A stretch of DNA of 64,000 nucleotides from Pseudomonas_T sp032052615 (lineage in GTDB: Bacteria; Pseudomonadota; Gammaproteobacteria; Pseudomonadales; Pseudomonadaceae). The stretch spans positions 124,001-188,000 of the forward strand of contig DAMBWF010000005.1 in the NCBI GenBank assembly GCA_032052615.1. The letters are read 5' to 3'. A program made the translations under genes and the position numbers. Positions 56,945 through 64,000 of the stretch are shown here, one piece after another (the stretch's first letter is position 1; every line of letters starts with the position of its first letter). The notes below the pieces were generated by a model. The model searched no databases. It was not told where the DNA came from and worked only from the letters and a program-made list of their open reading frames with translations.

Positions 56945-58866
56945 GGGGGGGAGTCCTCTGCCGGGCGAGCGGTGTTGAGCTGGGCGCGCGACAGGATCAG
57001 CTCGAACGCCGTGCCGCCGCCCTCGGGGTGTTCAACGCTCAAGGTGCCGCCGGCGGCGGTGGCCAGGCTGGCGGACAGGGTCAGGCCCAGGCCCAGGCCT
57101 TGCTCGCCGGGCTTGGTGGTGAAGAAAGGCTCGAACAGGCGCTGGCGGTCGGCCGGCGCGATGCCGGGACCGTTGTCCTGCACCCGCAGTCGGTAGCGTT
57201 CGCCCGAGGCTTGGCCCAGCAACCGCAAACGGCGCTGCTCTTGGGAGGCCATGGCGTCCAGCGCGTTGGCGATCAGGTTGACCAGAATCTGCTCCAGGCG
57301 CGTCTGGTCGATGGCCAGGCGCGTATCGTCGTATGCCCGCTCCACGTCGACCGGGGTGCGTTGCAGGCGGGGATGCAGGAGTAGCAGGGCAGCGTCGATG
57401 GCCTTGCCGAGGTTGGCTTCGCCGTGGTCGTCGGAGCGCCGGGCGAAGGCCCGCAGGCTGGCGGTGATGCGCCCCATGCGGTCCACCAGCTCGTTGATGG
57501 TGGCCAGGTTGGTGGCCGCGGTATCCAGGGCACCCCGTTGCAGGAAGCGCACGGTATTGCCCGACAGGGTGCGCAAGGCGGCCAGGGGTTGGTTCAGTTC
57601 GTGGGCGATGCTGGTGGACATCTGTCCGATCACGGCGAGCTTCCCGGCCTGGACCAGGTCGTCCTGGGCCCGCCGCAGGGTGTCCTCGGCCTGGCGGCGC
57701 TCGCGGATTTCCGCCTTGAGCCGCTCGTTGCTGGCGCTGAGGTCGGCGGTGCGCTCGGCGATCTTGCGTTCCAGTTCGCTGTTGGCCTGTTGCAGTGCCT
57801 CGCGGGCGGCGAGGCGGGTGGCCAGCACCTTGCGCCGCTCGTTCCAGGCGATCAGCAGGAACGCCAGCAGCGCCACCGCCACGGCCACCAGCGTGCCGTG
57901 ACTGACCGCCTCGCGGCGTTCGTCCTGCAGGGGGGTGAGCAGCGTCAGGTGCCAGGGCGTGTCGTTGAGCGGACGGCTCTGGGCCAGGTAGTTCGCCTGG
58001 GTCGGCTGGCCGGGTTCGCCCTTGCTCGGGAAGCTGATCTGCTCGACGCCATTGCTGAGGGTTTCCCGCCCCAGGGGCTGCAATTCCTTCAGTGCCCACC
58101 AGTAGTACTGCAGGCTGCGGGCGAGCCGCTCGCGGGTGGGGTCGTCCAGGGGGCGGATCGCCTTCAGGCGCCGGGACGGATCGCTGGAGAGGATGATGAT
58201 GCCGTTCTCATCGCTGACGTACGCTTCGAGGCGCGCCCGTTGCCAGCGCTCTTCCAGCGCATCCAGGCGCACCTTGACCACCGCCACGCCGATGATCCGC
58301 CCTTCGGCACGCAACCCGTGGGCCAGGTAATAGCCGGGCTCGCCGCTGGTGCTGCCAATACCGTAGAAGCGCCCGGGACGCCCGCGCACCGCGTCCTGGA
58401 AATAGGCGCGGAACGACAGGTCCTCCCCCAGGTAGCTGCCCGCCTCGCGCCAATTGCTGGTGGCGACCACGCGGCCCTGAGTATCCAGAATATAGATGGC
58501 CAGGCCACCGGCGCGCTGGTTGAGTCCTTCCAGGTAGGCGTTGACGCGCTGCCGGCGCTCGGCGGACGGGGCGAGCAGCAGGCGGCCGACGCCCGCCTCC
58601 AGTTCCAGCAGGCTTGGCAGGTAGGTGTATTTGTTGATTTCGCTTTCGACGGCCCGGGCGTTCAGCTCCAACTGTCGCGCGCCATTCTCGGCGAGCGCGC
58701 GGATGCCGGCGTGCTCGCTGATGCGGAACCCGGCGTAGCCGCACCCCCAGACGCCCAGGATCATGGCGATGACCGGCAGCAGCAGGTGACGGACGAGGCG
58801 GGGTTTCACGGTCAGGACGGACGGAGCGGTGCGAAGGCTGGCGGGGGAGCATTCCATCACAGTCAT
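56941..58866 (-). CDS. aauS: Sensor histidine kinase, AauS type
   Basis: A 641-residue kinase. TM1 (residues ~25-45, LLLPVIAMILGVWGCGYAGF), a periplasmic double-Cache sensor with INKYTYLPSLLELEAGVGRL, TM2 near residue 310 (LVAVAVALLAFLLIAW), a coiled coil, HisKA with STSIAHELNQPLAALRTL and HATPase with NLIANALDAMASQ and GEQGLGLGLTLSASLA. DctB-like layout. Senses acidic amino acids or dicarboxylates by family. Starts at 58,866 or 58,857 are both possible. Confidence 0.87.
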   Translation of the reverse strand: MTVMECSPASLRTAPSVLTVKPRLVRHLLLPVIAMILGVWGCGYAGFRISEHAGIRALAENGARQLELNARAVESEINKYTYLPSLLELEAGVGRLLLAPSAERRQRVNAYLEGLNQRAGGLAIYILDTQGRVVATSNWREAGSYLGEDLSFRAYFQDAVRGRPGRFYGIGSTSGEPGYYLAHGLRAEGRIIGVAVVKVRLDALEERWQRARLEAYVSDENGIIILSSDPSRRLKAIRPLDDPTRERLARSLQYYWWALKELQPLGRETLSNGVEQISFPSKGEPGQPTQANYLAQSRPLNDTPWHLTLLTPLQDERREAVSHGTLVAVAVALLAFLLIAWNERRKVLATRLAAREALQQANSELERKIAERTADLSASNERLKAEIRERRQAEDTLRRAQDDLVQAGKLAVIGQMSTSIAHELNQPLAALRTLSGNTVRFLQRGALDTAATNLATINELVDRMGRITASLRAFARRSDDHGEANLGKAIDAALLLLHPRLQRTPVDVERAYDDTRLAIDQTRLEQILVNLIANALDAMASQEQRRLRLLGQASGERYRLRVQDNGPGIAPADRQRLFEPFFTTKPGEQGLGLGLTLSASLATAAGGTLSVEHPEGGGTAFELILSRAQLNTARPAEDSPP

Positions 58867-58884
58867 CCGGGGCTGGCCAGTACG

Positions 58885-58909
58885 GGCGGCCGGGGAGGGG
58901 CCGCCCGGG
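58885..58909 (-). terminator. GC-rich hairpin after aatP
   Basis: GGGCGGCC and GGCCGCCC form an 8-bp stem around GGGGAGG in the 55 bp between the aatP stop and the kinase start. No T tract. It could end or reduce aat transcription before aauS. Confidence 0.5.
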
Positions 58910-58921
58910 GACGCGCGACCT

Positions 58922-59656
58922 TCAGTGCTGAAGGATTTTCGCGAGGAACTGCTGGGCCCGTTCGGAGCGCGCGCTGACGTCGCCGAAGAACTCTTCCTTC
59001 TCGCAGTCCTCGACGATCTGTCCACGGTCCATGAAGATCACCCGGTGGGCGACCTTGCGCGCGAAGCCCATCTCGTGGGTCACGCACATCATGGTCATGC
59101 CTTCTTGGGCCAGTTGCACCATCACGTCCAGCACCTCGTTGACCATTTCCGGGTCGAGGGCCGAGGTGGGCTCGTCGAACAGCATCACCACGGGGTCCAT
59201 GGCCAGGGCGCGGGCGATGGCGACTCGCTGTTGCTGGCCGCCGGACAACTGCCCCGGGTGCTTGTGGGCATGGGCCGACAGGCCGACGCGTTCGAGCAAC
59301 TTGAGGCCCTTGTCGGTGGCCTCGTCCTTGCTACGGCCGAGGACCTTGATCTGAGCGATGGTCAGGTTCTCGACGATGGTCAGGTGGGGGAACAGCTCGA
59401 AGTGCTGGAACACCATGCCGACCCGGGAGCGGAGCTTCGGCAGGTTGGTCTTCGGGTCGGCGATGGAGGTGCCATCCACCACGATGTCGCCTTTCTGGAA
59501 GGGCTCCAGGGCGTTCACGCACTTGATCAGGGTGGACTTGCCGGAGCCGGACGGGCCGCACACCACCACCACTTCGCCTTTCTTCACCTCCGTGCTGCAG
59601 TCGGTCAGCACCTGGAAGTCCCCATACCACTTGTTGACGTTCTTGATGGAAATCAT
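58922..59656 (-). CDS. aatP: Acidic amino acid ABC transporter ATPase
   Basis: A 244-residue GlnQ-type ATPase: Walker A GPSGSGKST, Q-loop region VGMVFQHFELFPHLTIVENL, signature LSGGQQQRVAIARALAM, Walker B VVMLFDEPTSALDPE, H-loop THEMGFARKVAHRV. Powers glutamate/aspartate import with AatQ/AatM. Start overlaps aatM stop by 4 bp. Confidence 0.93.
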   Translation of the reverse strand: MISIKNVNKWYGDFQVLTDCSTEVKKGEVVVVCGPSGSGKSTLIKCVNALEPFQKGDIVVDGTSIADPKTNLPKLRSRVGMVFQHFELFPHLTIVENLTIAQIKVLGRSKDEATDKGLKLLERVGLSAHAHKHPGQLSGGQQQRVAIARALAMDPVVMLFDEPTSALDPEMVNEVLDVMVQLAQEGMTMMCVTHEMGFARKVAHRVIFMDRGQIVEDCEKEEFFGDVSARSERAQQFLAKILQH

Positions 59657-60321
59657 ACGGCTAACCTTTTTTGCAGTTGCTTGACCAGCAGCGAGGCGCT
59701 GAAGCTGACGAGGAAGTACACCAGACCGGCGAAGATCAGGAATTCATGGGGCTGCCCGATGATGTCGCCCCGGGAGCGGGCCGAGTTGAGGAAGTCCATC
59801 AGGCCGACGGTGTAGACCAGGGAGGTGTCCTGGAACAGGATGATGCTCTGTTGCAGCAGCAACGGCGTCATCTTGCGAAACGCCTGGGGCAGGATCACCA
59901 GACGCATCATCTGGCCGTAGGACATGCCCAGCGCCTGGGCGGCGCTCATCTGGCCCTTGGAGATGGACTGGATGCCGGCGCGGACGATCTCGCAGTAATA
60001 CGCCGCCTCGAACATCACGAATGCCACCAGGCATGAAGTGAAGGCACCCACGGGGGTATCCTCGCCGGTGATGGCCCGCAGGATGAAGGGCACCGCGAAG
60101 TAGAACCAGGTGATCACCAGCAGCAGCGGAATGGAGCGGAAGTAGTTGACGTAGATGGTCGCCAGCTTGGACAGCAGGACATTGTGGGACAGACGCATCA
60201 TCGCCAGCAGCGTTCCCAGCACGACACCGCCGAGCACCCCCAGGCCCATCAGCTTGAGGGTCATCAGCATGCCTTCCGCGAGCCCGGGCAGGGCGGGGAC
60301 GATCGCACTGAAGTCCATCAT
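59653..60321 (-). CDS. aatM: Acidic amino acid ABC transporter permease
   Basis: A 222-residue inner membrane permease of the HisM family: five membrane segments, EAA-type loop SAAQALGMSYGQMMRLVILP, and YVNYFRSIPLLLVITWFYFA. GltK/AatM-like by its pairing with aatQ. Overlaps aatQ and aatP by 4 bp each. Confidence 0.92.
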   Translation of the reverse strand: MMDFSAIVPALPGLAEGMLMTLKLMGLGVLGGVVLGTLLAMMRLSHNVLLSKLATIYVNYFRSIPLLLVITWFYFAVPFILRAITGEDTPVGAFTSCLVAFVMFEAAYYCEIVRAGIQSISKGQMSAAQALGMSYGQMMRLVILPQAFRKMTPLLLQQSIILFQDTSLVYTVGLMDFLNSARSRGDIIGQPHEFLIFAGLVYFLVSFSASLLVKQLQKRLAV

Positions 60322-61064
60322 TTACCTCCCAGGGAAATCATGCCCGGCACCCGGACCTTCTTCTCGATGGCGCGCATGACCAGCATCAGGGTCATGTTCA
60401 GGACGAAGTAGATCAGGGTCGCCAGGGTGAAGGCTTCGAACAGGTTGGCGGTGAATTCGGCGGTCTGCTTGGTTTGCGCCAGCAGTTCCATGAGGCCGAT
60501 CAGCGAGGCCACCGAGGAGTTCTTGAAGACGTTGAGGAATTCCGAAGTGAGCGGCGGAATGATGATGCGGAATGCCTGGGGCAGCAGCACGTTGCGGTAG
60601 ATCTGCGGCAGCCGGAAGCCTAGAGCGTAAGCAGCCGCCGTCTGGCCTTTCGGCAAGGCCTGGATACCGGTCCGTACCTGCTCGCAGACCCGCGCCGCGG
60701 TGAATAGGCCGAGGCAGGCCACCACGCTGACGTAGGCCGAGGTGGAGGGGCTGAGGTCCTGCTTGAACCACATTTCCAGCGGCTCGGGGAGCAGGTCGGG
60801 CACCAGGAAGTACCAGACGAACAGTTGCACCAGCAGCGGCACGTTGCGGAATAGCTCGACGTAGGCGGTGGCGAGGCCGGAAATCCAGCGATTCGGCACG
60901 GTGCGCATCACGCCGAGCAGCGAGCCCAGCAGCATGGCGATGATCCAGGCGGCCAGCGATACGGCGATCGTCCAGCCCAGGCCGGTGACGAACCAGTCCA
61001 GGTAGCGCTCGTCACCAATGCCCGTGGACTTGAAGAAGATGCCCCAGTCCCAGTTGTAATTCAT
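60318..61064 (-). CDS. aatQ: Acidic amino acid ABC transporter permease
   Basis: A 248-residue permease beginning MNYNWDWGIFFKSTGIGDER, typical of GltJ/AatQ. It has an ~20-residue N-terminal segment before TM1, the conserved YVELFRNVPLLVQLFVWYFL, and the loop QTAAAYALGFRLPQIYRNVL. First of the three transport genes after the 188-bp gap following aatJ. Confidence 0.92.
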   Translation of the reverse strand: MNYNWDWGIFFKSTGIGDERYLDWFVTGLGWTIAVSLAAWIIAMLLGSLLGVMRTVPNRWISGLATAYVELFRNVPLLVQLFVWYFLVPDLLPEPLEMWFKQDLSPSTSAYVSVVACLGLFTAARVCEQVRTGIQALPKGQTAAAYALGFRLPQIYRNVLLPQAFRIIIPPLTSEFLNVFKNSSVASLIGLMELLAQTKQTAEFTANLFEAFTLATLIYFVLNMTLMLVMRAIEKKVRVPGMISLGGK

Positions 61065-61215
61065 GTGGGTTTCCCCTTGGGTGCTTCGAAACGCCGATCA
61101 GCCTTCGCGAGCAGGCACGAAGGCGCCTCTCGCCCGTCCCGCATGGGCGGGCCGGACCGGTCGGTATGACTAAATGAATAAAGGAGGAGGAGCCTCGGCC
61201 CCTCCCGGTCCCCGC

Positions 61216-61247
61216 GCCCCGTGTCCCTTTTGAAGACACGGGGGCAT
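61216..61247 (-). terminator. Hairpin between aatJ and aatQ (likely attenuator)
   Basis: GCCCCGTGTC and GACACGGGGGC form a strong 9-10 bp stem around CCTTTTGAA just after the aatJ stop. No long T tract follows, so partial termination or 3'-end protection is expected, giving more binding protein than permease mRNA, a common feature of ABC import operons. Confidence 0.65.
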
Positions 61248-61252
61248 CACCT

Positions 61253-62161
61253 TCAGATCTGTTCTGCAGATTTGTCGGTGGGGTTGGCGATCAGCTTCTT
61301 CAGCTCTTCGCTCATGGGGAAGTTCAGGTTGAGACCCTTCGGCGGGACGGGTTGCATGAACCACTTGTCGTAGATGCCATTGATCTCGCCGGAGGCGAAG
61401 GTCGCGCGGATCGCGTCGTCCACCACTTTTTTGAAGGCGGGGTCGTCCTTGCGCATCATGCAGCCGTAGATCTCAAAGGACTGCGGTTTGCCGACCACGG
61501 TCCAGGCATCGGGCTGCTTGGCCTTGGCCATTTCGCCATAGAGCAGGGCATCGTCCATCATGAAGGCGGCGACGCGCCCGGACTCCAGCATCAGGAAGGA
61601 CTCGCCATGGTCCTTGGCCGAGATGATGTTCATGCCCATCTGCTTCTCGGCGTTCATGGCCTTCAGCAGGCGCTCGGAAGTCGTGCCGGCGGTGGTGACG
61701 ACGTTCTTGCCCTTGAGGTCTTCGAATTCGTTGAGGCCCGCGCTTTTCTTCACCAGCAGGCGGGTGCCTACCTCGAAGATCCCCACGGAGAAGTCGACTT
61801 GTTTCTGCCGCTCGACGTTGTTAGTGGTGGAGCCGCACTCGATGTCCACGGTGCCGTTCTGCACGAGCGGAATGCGGGTCTGGGAGGTCACCAGGTTGTA
61901 ACGCACCTTCAGGTCCTGGAGGCCCAGTTCCTTCTTGATCGCCTCGACCACTTTCAACTGAACGTCATGGGAGTAACCGACGGGCTTGCTCGGATCGTCG
62001 GCCAGGTAGGAAAACGGAATGGAGGCGTCACGGTGACCGAGGGTGATGGTGCCGGTTTCCTTGATCTTCTTCAGGGTTCCGGTCAGTTCGGCGGCGACCA
62101 CCGGGCTGGATACCAGCGCGGCGGCGATCGCGGCGCTCAGGATACGGGGAACGATACGCAT
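61253..62161 (-). CDS. aatJ: Acidic amino acid periplasmic binding protein
   Basis: A 302-residue solute-binding protein. Signal peptide MRIVPRILSAAIAAALV...AAE; mature sequence LTGTLKKIKETGTITLGHRD, then IPFSYLADDPSKPVGYSHDV, GTVDIECGSTTNNVERQKQV and TAGTTSERLLKAMN, matching GltI/AatJ. GAGGAG precedes the ATG at 62,161. A sigma-54 promoter and two activator sites lie upstream. Confidence 0.93.
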   Translation of the reverse strand: MRIVPRILSAAIAAALVSSPVVAAELTGTLKKIKETGTITLGHRDASIPFSYLADDPSKPVGYSHDVQLKVVEAIKKELGLQDLKVRYNLVTSQTRIPLVQNGTVDIECGSTTNNVERQKQVDFSVGIFEVGTRLLVKKSAGLNEFEDLKGKNVVTTAGTTSERLLKAMNAEKQMGMNIISAKDHGESFLMLESGRVAAFMMDDALLYGEMAKAKQPDAWTVVGKPQSFEIYGCMMRKDDPAFKKVVDDAIRATFASGEINGIYDKWFMQPVPPKGLNLNFPMSEELKKLIANPTDKSAEQI

Positions 62162-62275
62162 GAAATCTTCTCCTCGACGTTGTTCTTTTTGGTGGGACAG
62201 CGAAAGCCATGCCGGGGGCAAGGTGCCATAACCATAGCGGGATGGCACGCGTGCCGCATTCGTCCCAACGACTCA

Positions 62276-62292
62276 AGCAGATTGCATGCCAA
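62276..62292 (-). promoter_or_regulatory. Sigma-54 promoter of aatJ
   Basis: On the minus strand TTGGCATGCAATCTGCT carries GG (62,290-62,289) and GC (62,278-62,277) separated by exactly 10 bases, the -24/-12 rule. The start site would be near 62,265, about 100 bases before aatJ. Confidence 0.82.
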
Positions 62293-62375
62293 GAGAGGAA
62301 TGTAATCGAAATTCATTACAAGGCGCGGTTTTATAGGGTCATTCGGGCTTCTCGGGAACCCTTTTCGAATCGGCA

Positions 62376-62420
62376 TCCGGATAACCGGATAAATCGGCGA
62401 CTGGCATTCGGAAAACCGAA
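62376..62420. promoter_or_regulatory. Two AauR-type activator sites upstream of aatJ
   Basis: TTCGGAAAACCGAA at 62,407-62,420 matches the AauR inverted repeat TTCGG-N4-CCGAA described for Pseudomonas putida. TCCGGATAACCGGA at 62,376-62,389 is a related dyad. Centres are 31 bp apart and roughly 120-150 bp upstream of the sigma-54 start, typical for an NtrC-type enhancer. Confidence 0.8.
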
Positions 62421-62430
62421 CGATCACCTT

Positions 62431-62835
62431 TTATGCGCTGACAGCGAAGTGCCACTTCACCCGTTGCTCTTCCAGCGCGGATAGCACCCATTCGTAGTCC
62501 TGTAAGTCCTCGACGAGTTCCTCGGCGTGCTGCAACGCCTGGGGATGGGAAGCCAAGTGCCCATGCAGCGCGCGGACAGTGCGCAACCCCTCGCTCGGGT
62601 CGAACCATGCCTCGGCGGGCAAGTCATTGGCGGCCTCGGCGCCATCCTCGAAGAAATCGGCGAATTGTCCGGGGTCCTGGCTGACGAACGCCCAGATCGA
62701 GGTAACTTTCAGGCGCTTGCACAGTTCATCCAGTTCGACCTCGTCGATCTTCGCCACGGCGGTACCGTTATTGAAGTCGTCGAGGCCGGGAACAGGGGTT
62801 TCCGGAACGATATAGATGGCTGAGCCCATGGGCAT
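62431..62835 (-). CDS. Conserved acidic protein of unknown function
   Basis: A 134-residue protein starting MPMGSAIYIVPETPVPGLDD; GGAG precedes this ATG by 5 bp (ATG at 62,829 is the alternative). Sequence is acidic (VAKIDEVELDELCKRL, FADFFEDGAEAANDL) with a C-terminal helical part (LVEDLQDYEWVLSALEEQ). No signal peptide. Resembles small YfbM/DUF1877-like proteins in general character, but I cannot assign it. Confidence 0.75.
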   Translation of the reverse strand: MPMGSAIYIVPETPVPGLDDFNNGTAVAKIDEVELDELCKRLKVTSIWAFVSQDPGQFADFFEDGAEAANDLPAEAWFDPSEGLRTVRALHGHLASHPQALQHAEELVEDLQDYEWVLSALEEQRVKWHFAVSA

Positions 62836-62999
62836 GCTCTCCTTGTCTTCTGGCCTCTCGGCTAGGGGAAAGAGGAGCATAGCGACCAGGTCGCCGGGAG
62901 AACGTGACCTATTCCCGTTATCGAGCGGTGGAAAACGTCATAAATGCGAGCGAGGACGCAAAAAAAGAGGGAACCGACTCGCGCGAGGGGTGCCGCTCT
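62836..62999. other. Intergenic region upstream of the unknown acidic protein
   Basis: Contains the ribosome site of the 62,431-62,835 gene. No gene, terminator with T tract or clear operator was recognised. Confidence 0.5.
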
Positions 63000-63749
63000 T
63001 CAGCGCTCACCGAGGAACTTGCCGAGGAACTGGCGGGTTCGCTCTTCCCGGGGCTGACTGAACAGCAGGCGTGCCGGTTGCTCTTCAACGATGATGCCTT
63101 CGTCGATGAAGATCGCCCGATCCGCCACGTCCCGAGCGAAACCCATCTCGTGGGTAACGATCACCATGGTGCGCTTTTCCCGGGCCAACTCCCGTATCGT
63201 TTCCAGCACTTCGCCCACCAGCTCGGGGTCAAGGGCGGAGGTGGGCTCGTCGAACAGGATGACTTCCGGTTGCATCGCCAGGGCCCGGGCGATGGCGACC
63301 CGTTGCTGCTGGCCACCCGACAGACGCTTCGGATAGGCCGCTTCCTTTCCGGCGAGTCCTACCTTGGCCAACAAGGCGCGGCCGCGTTCTTCCGCTTGAG
63401 CGCGGGGCTCCTTCTTGACGATGAGCGGCCCTTCGATGACGTTTTCCAGGGCGGTGCGGTGCGGAAACAGGTTGAAGTTCTGGAAGACGAAGCCCACCTG
63501 CTGGCGCAGTTGACGAACCCGCGCCTGTTGCGGACCCAGGGGGCGGTCGCCATCGATCTCGATATCGCCGACGCGGATGGAACCGCCGCTGGGCGCTTCC
63601 AGAAGATTCAGGCAACGCAGCAAGGTGGTCTTGCCGGAGCCGCTGGGGCCGATGATCGCCACGACCTCGCCGGCCTCGACGGTCAGGTCGATACCCTTGA
63701 GGACCCGATGGCCCTTGAATGTCTTGGTCAGGTTACGGACGCGGATCAT
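63000..63749 (-). CDS. tcyN: Cystine/polar amino acid ABC transporter ATPase
   Basis: A 249-residue ATPase: Walker A GPSGSGKTT, VGFVFQNFNLFPHRTALENV, signature LSGGQQQRVAIARALAM, Walker B VILFDEPTSALDPE, THEMGFARDVADRA. The insertion SIRVGDIEIDGDRPLGPQQA and KKEPRAQAEERGRALL resemble YecC/TcyN of L-cystine importers. Its start is 2 bp from the stop of the permease gene. Confidence 0.85.
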   Translation of the reverse strand: MIRVRNLTKTFKGHRVLKGIDLTVEAGEVVAIIGPSGSGKTTLLRCLNLLEAPSGGSIRVGDIEIDGDRPLGPQQARVRQLRQQVGFVFQNFNLFPHRTALENVIEGPLIVKKEPRAQAEERGRALLAKVGLAGKEAAYPKRLSGGQQQRVAIARALAMQPEVILFDEPTSALDPELVGEVLETIRELAREKRTMVIVTHEMGFARDVADRAIFIDEGIIVEEQPARLLFSQPREERTRQFLGKFLGER

Positions 63750-63751
63750 GA

Positions 63752-64000
63752 TCAGGACTCCTGGTCGTGGCGATTGACCCGATGTTCGAGCCGATGCTGG
63801 ACGTGGGCCAGCACGCTGGCCAGGACCCAGTAGAGCAGGGCGGCCGCCAGGTACAAGGTGAAAATCTCGAAGGTACGCGCGGTGATCAGTTGCGCCTGAC
63901 GGAACAGCTCGGGCACCTGGATGGTGGCGGCCAGGGAAGTGTCCTTGACCAGGGAGATGAAGCTGTTGCCCAGCGGGGGCAGGGCGGTGCGGGCGGCCTG
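63752..64000 (-). CDS. tcyL: Cystine/polar amino acid ABC transporter permease, C-terminal part
   Basis: 83 codons to the stop at 63,752: ALPPLGNSFISLVKDTSLAA, then VPELFRQAQLITARTFEIF and a final membrane segment LYLAAALLYWVLASVLA, followed by a basic tail. This is the C-terminal part of a HisM-type permease after the EAA loop. The 5' part lies beyond the window. Named by pairing with the ATPase. Confidence 0.82.
   Translation of the reverse strand, partial: QAARTALPPLGNSFISLVKDTSLAATIQVPELFRQAQLITARTFEIFTLYLAAALLYWVLASVLAHVQHRLEHRVNRHDQES

Noticed and set aside
62236..62254. Second sigma-54-like element TGGCACG in the aatJ leader
   Set aside because: TGGCACG is visible in the palindrome, but no GC at the required spacing follows on the correct strand.
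1..64000. tRNA, rRNA or CRISPR arrays
   Set aside because: No cloverleaf-type tRNA, rRNA segment or regularly spaced direct repeat array was recognised on either strand by eye.

Overview
The window is from a high-GC Pseudomonas chromosome. The support is host gene content: an aerobic cob cluster with a fused CbiG-CobJ, a FecI/FecR/TonB-receptor iron signalling unit, an AauS/AauR-AatJQMP acidic amino acid system and a cystine-type ABC transporter. Species cannot be fixed from this sequence alone. There are three blocks.

(1) About 1-33,750: a transposable, Mu-like prophage whose left end lies outside the window. The layout resembles BcepMu rather than Mu. A central regulatory switch (repressor at 23,761-24,174, two operator dyads, a BcepMu-gp16-type gene at 24,248) separates rightward early genes (transposase, ATPase B homologue, DUF3164, DUF2786, GemA, Mor/C-type activator) from leftward late genes (endolysin, holin, spanins, terminase, portal, heads, contractile tail, baseplate). 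Four copies of a 19-bp imperfect dyad, each followed 19-20 bp downstream by a similar -10 hexamer, head the four late units: lysis/packaging/portal, head/sheath/tube, tail chaperone/tape measure/hub, and baseplate wedge/fibre. They are probably the late promoters activated by the single Mor/C protein. A three-gene cassette (PIN-like protein, lipoprotein, two-helix membrane protein) lies directly downstream of the repressor on the same strand, so it is probably expressed in the lysogen.

(2) About 33,750-36,550: an AT-richer accessory island. It holds an SLT lytic-transglycosylase/LysM protein with no signal peptide and, downstream on the same strand, three tandem paralogous small proteins with signal peptides. 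This is the layout of a peptidoglycan-degrading antibacterial effector with triplicated periplasmic immunity genes. The copy farthest from the effector has a frameshift at an A7 tract. The exact right end of the prophage (33.72-34.17 kb) is not resolved.

(3) 36,595-64,000: core chromosome. Divergent cobalamin operons (cobK-cbiD-cobL leftward, cobG-cobH-cobI-cobJ rightward behind a B12 riboswitch); a methyl-accepting chemotaxis protein; a protein with two 2OG-Fe(II) oxygenase modules; a Fur-controlled sigma/anti-sigma/hydroxamate-type receptor/PepSY unit; an SDR plus a variant metallo-beta-lactamase-fold protein divergent from a LysR regulator; the AauSR two-component system and its target aatJQMP operon with a sigma-54 promoter and two matching activator sites; and the start of a cystine-type ABC transporter.
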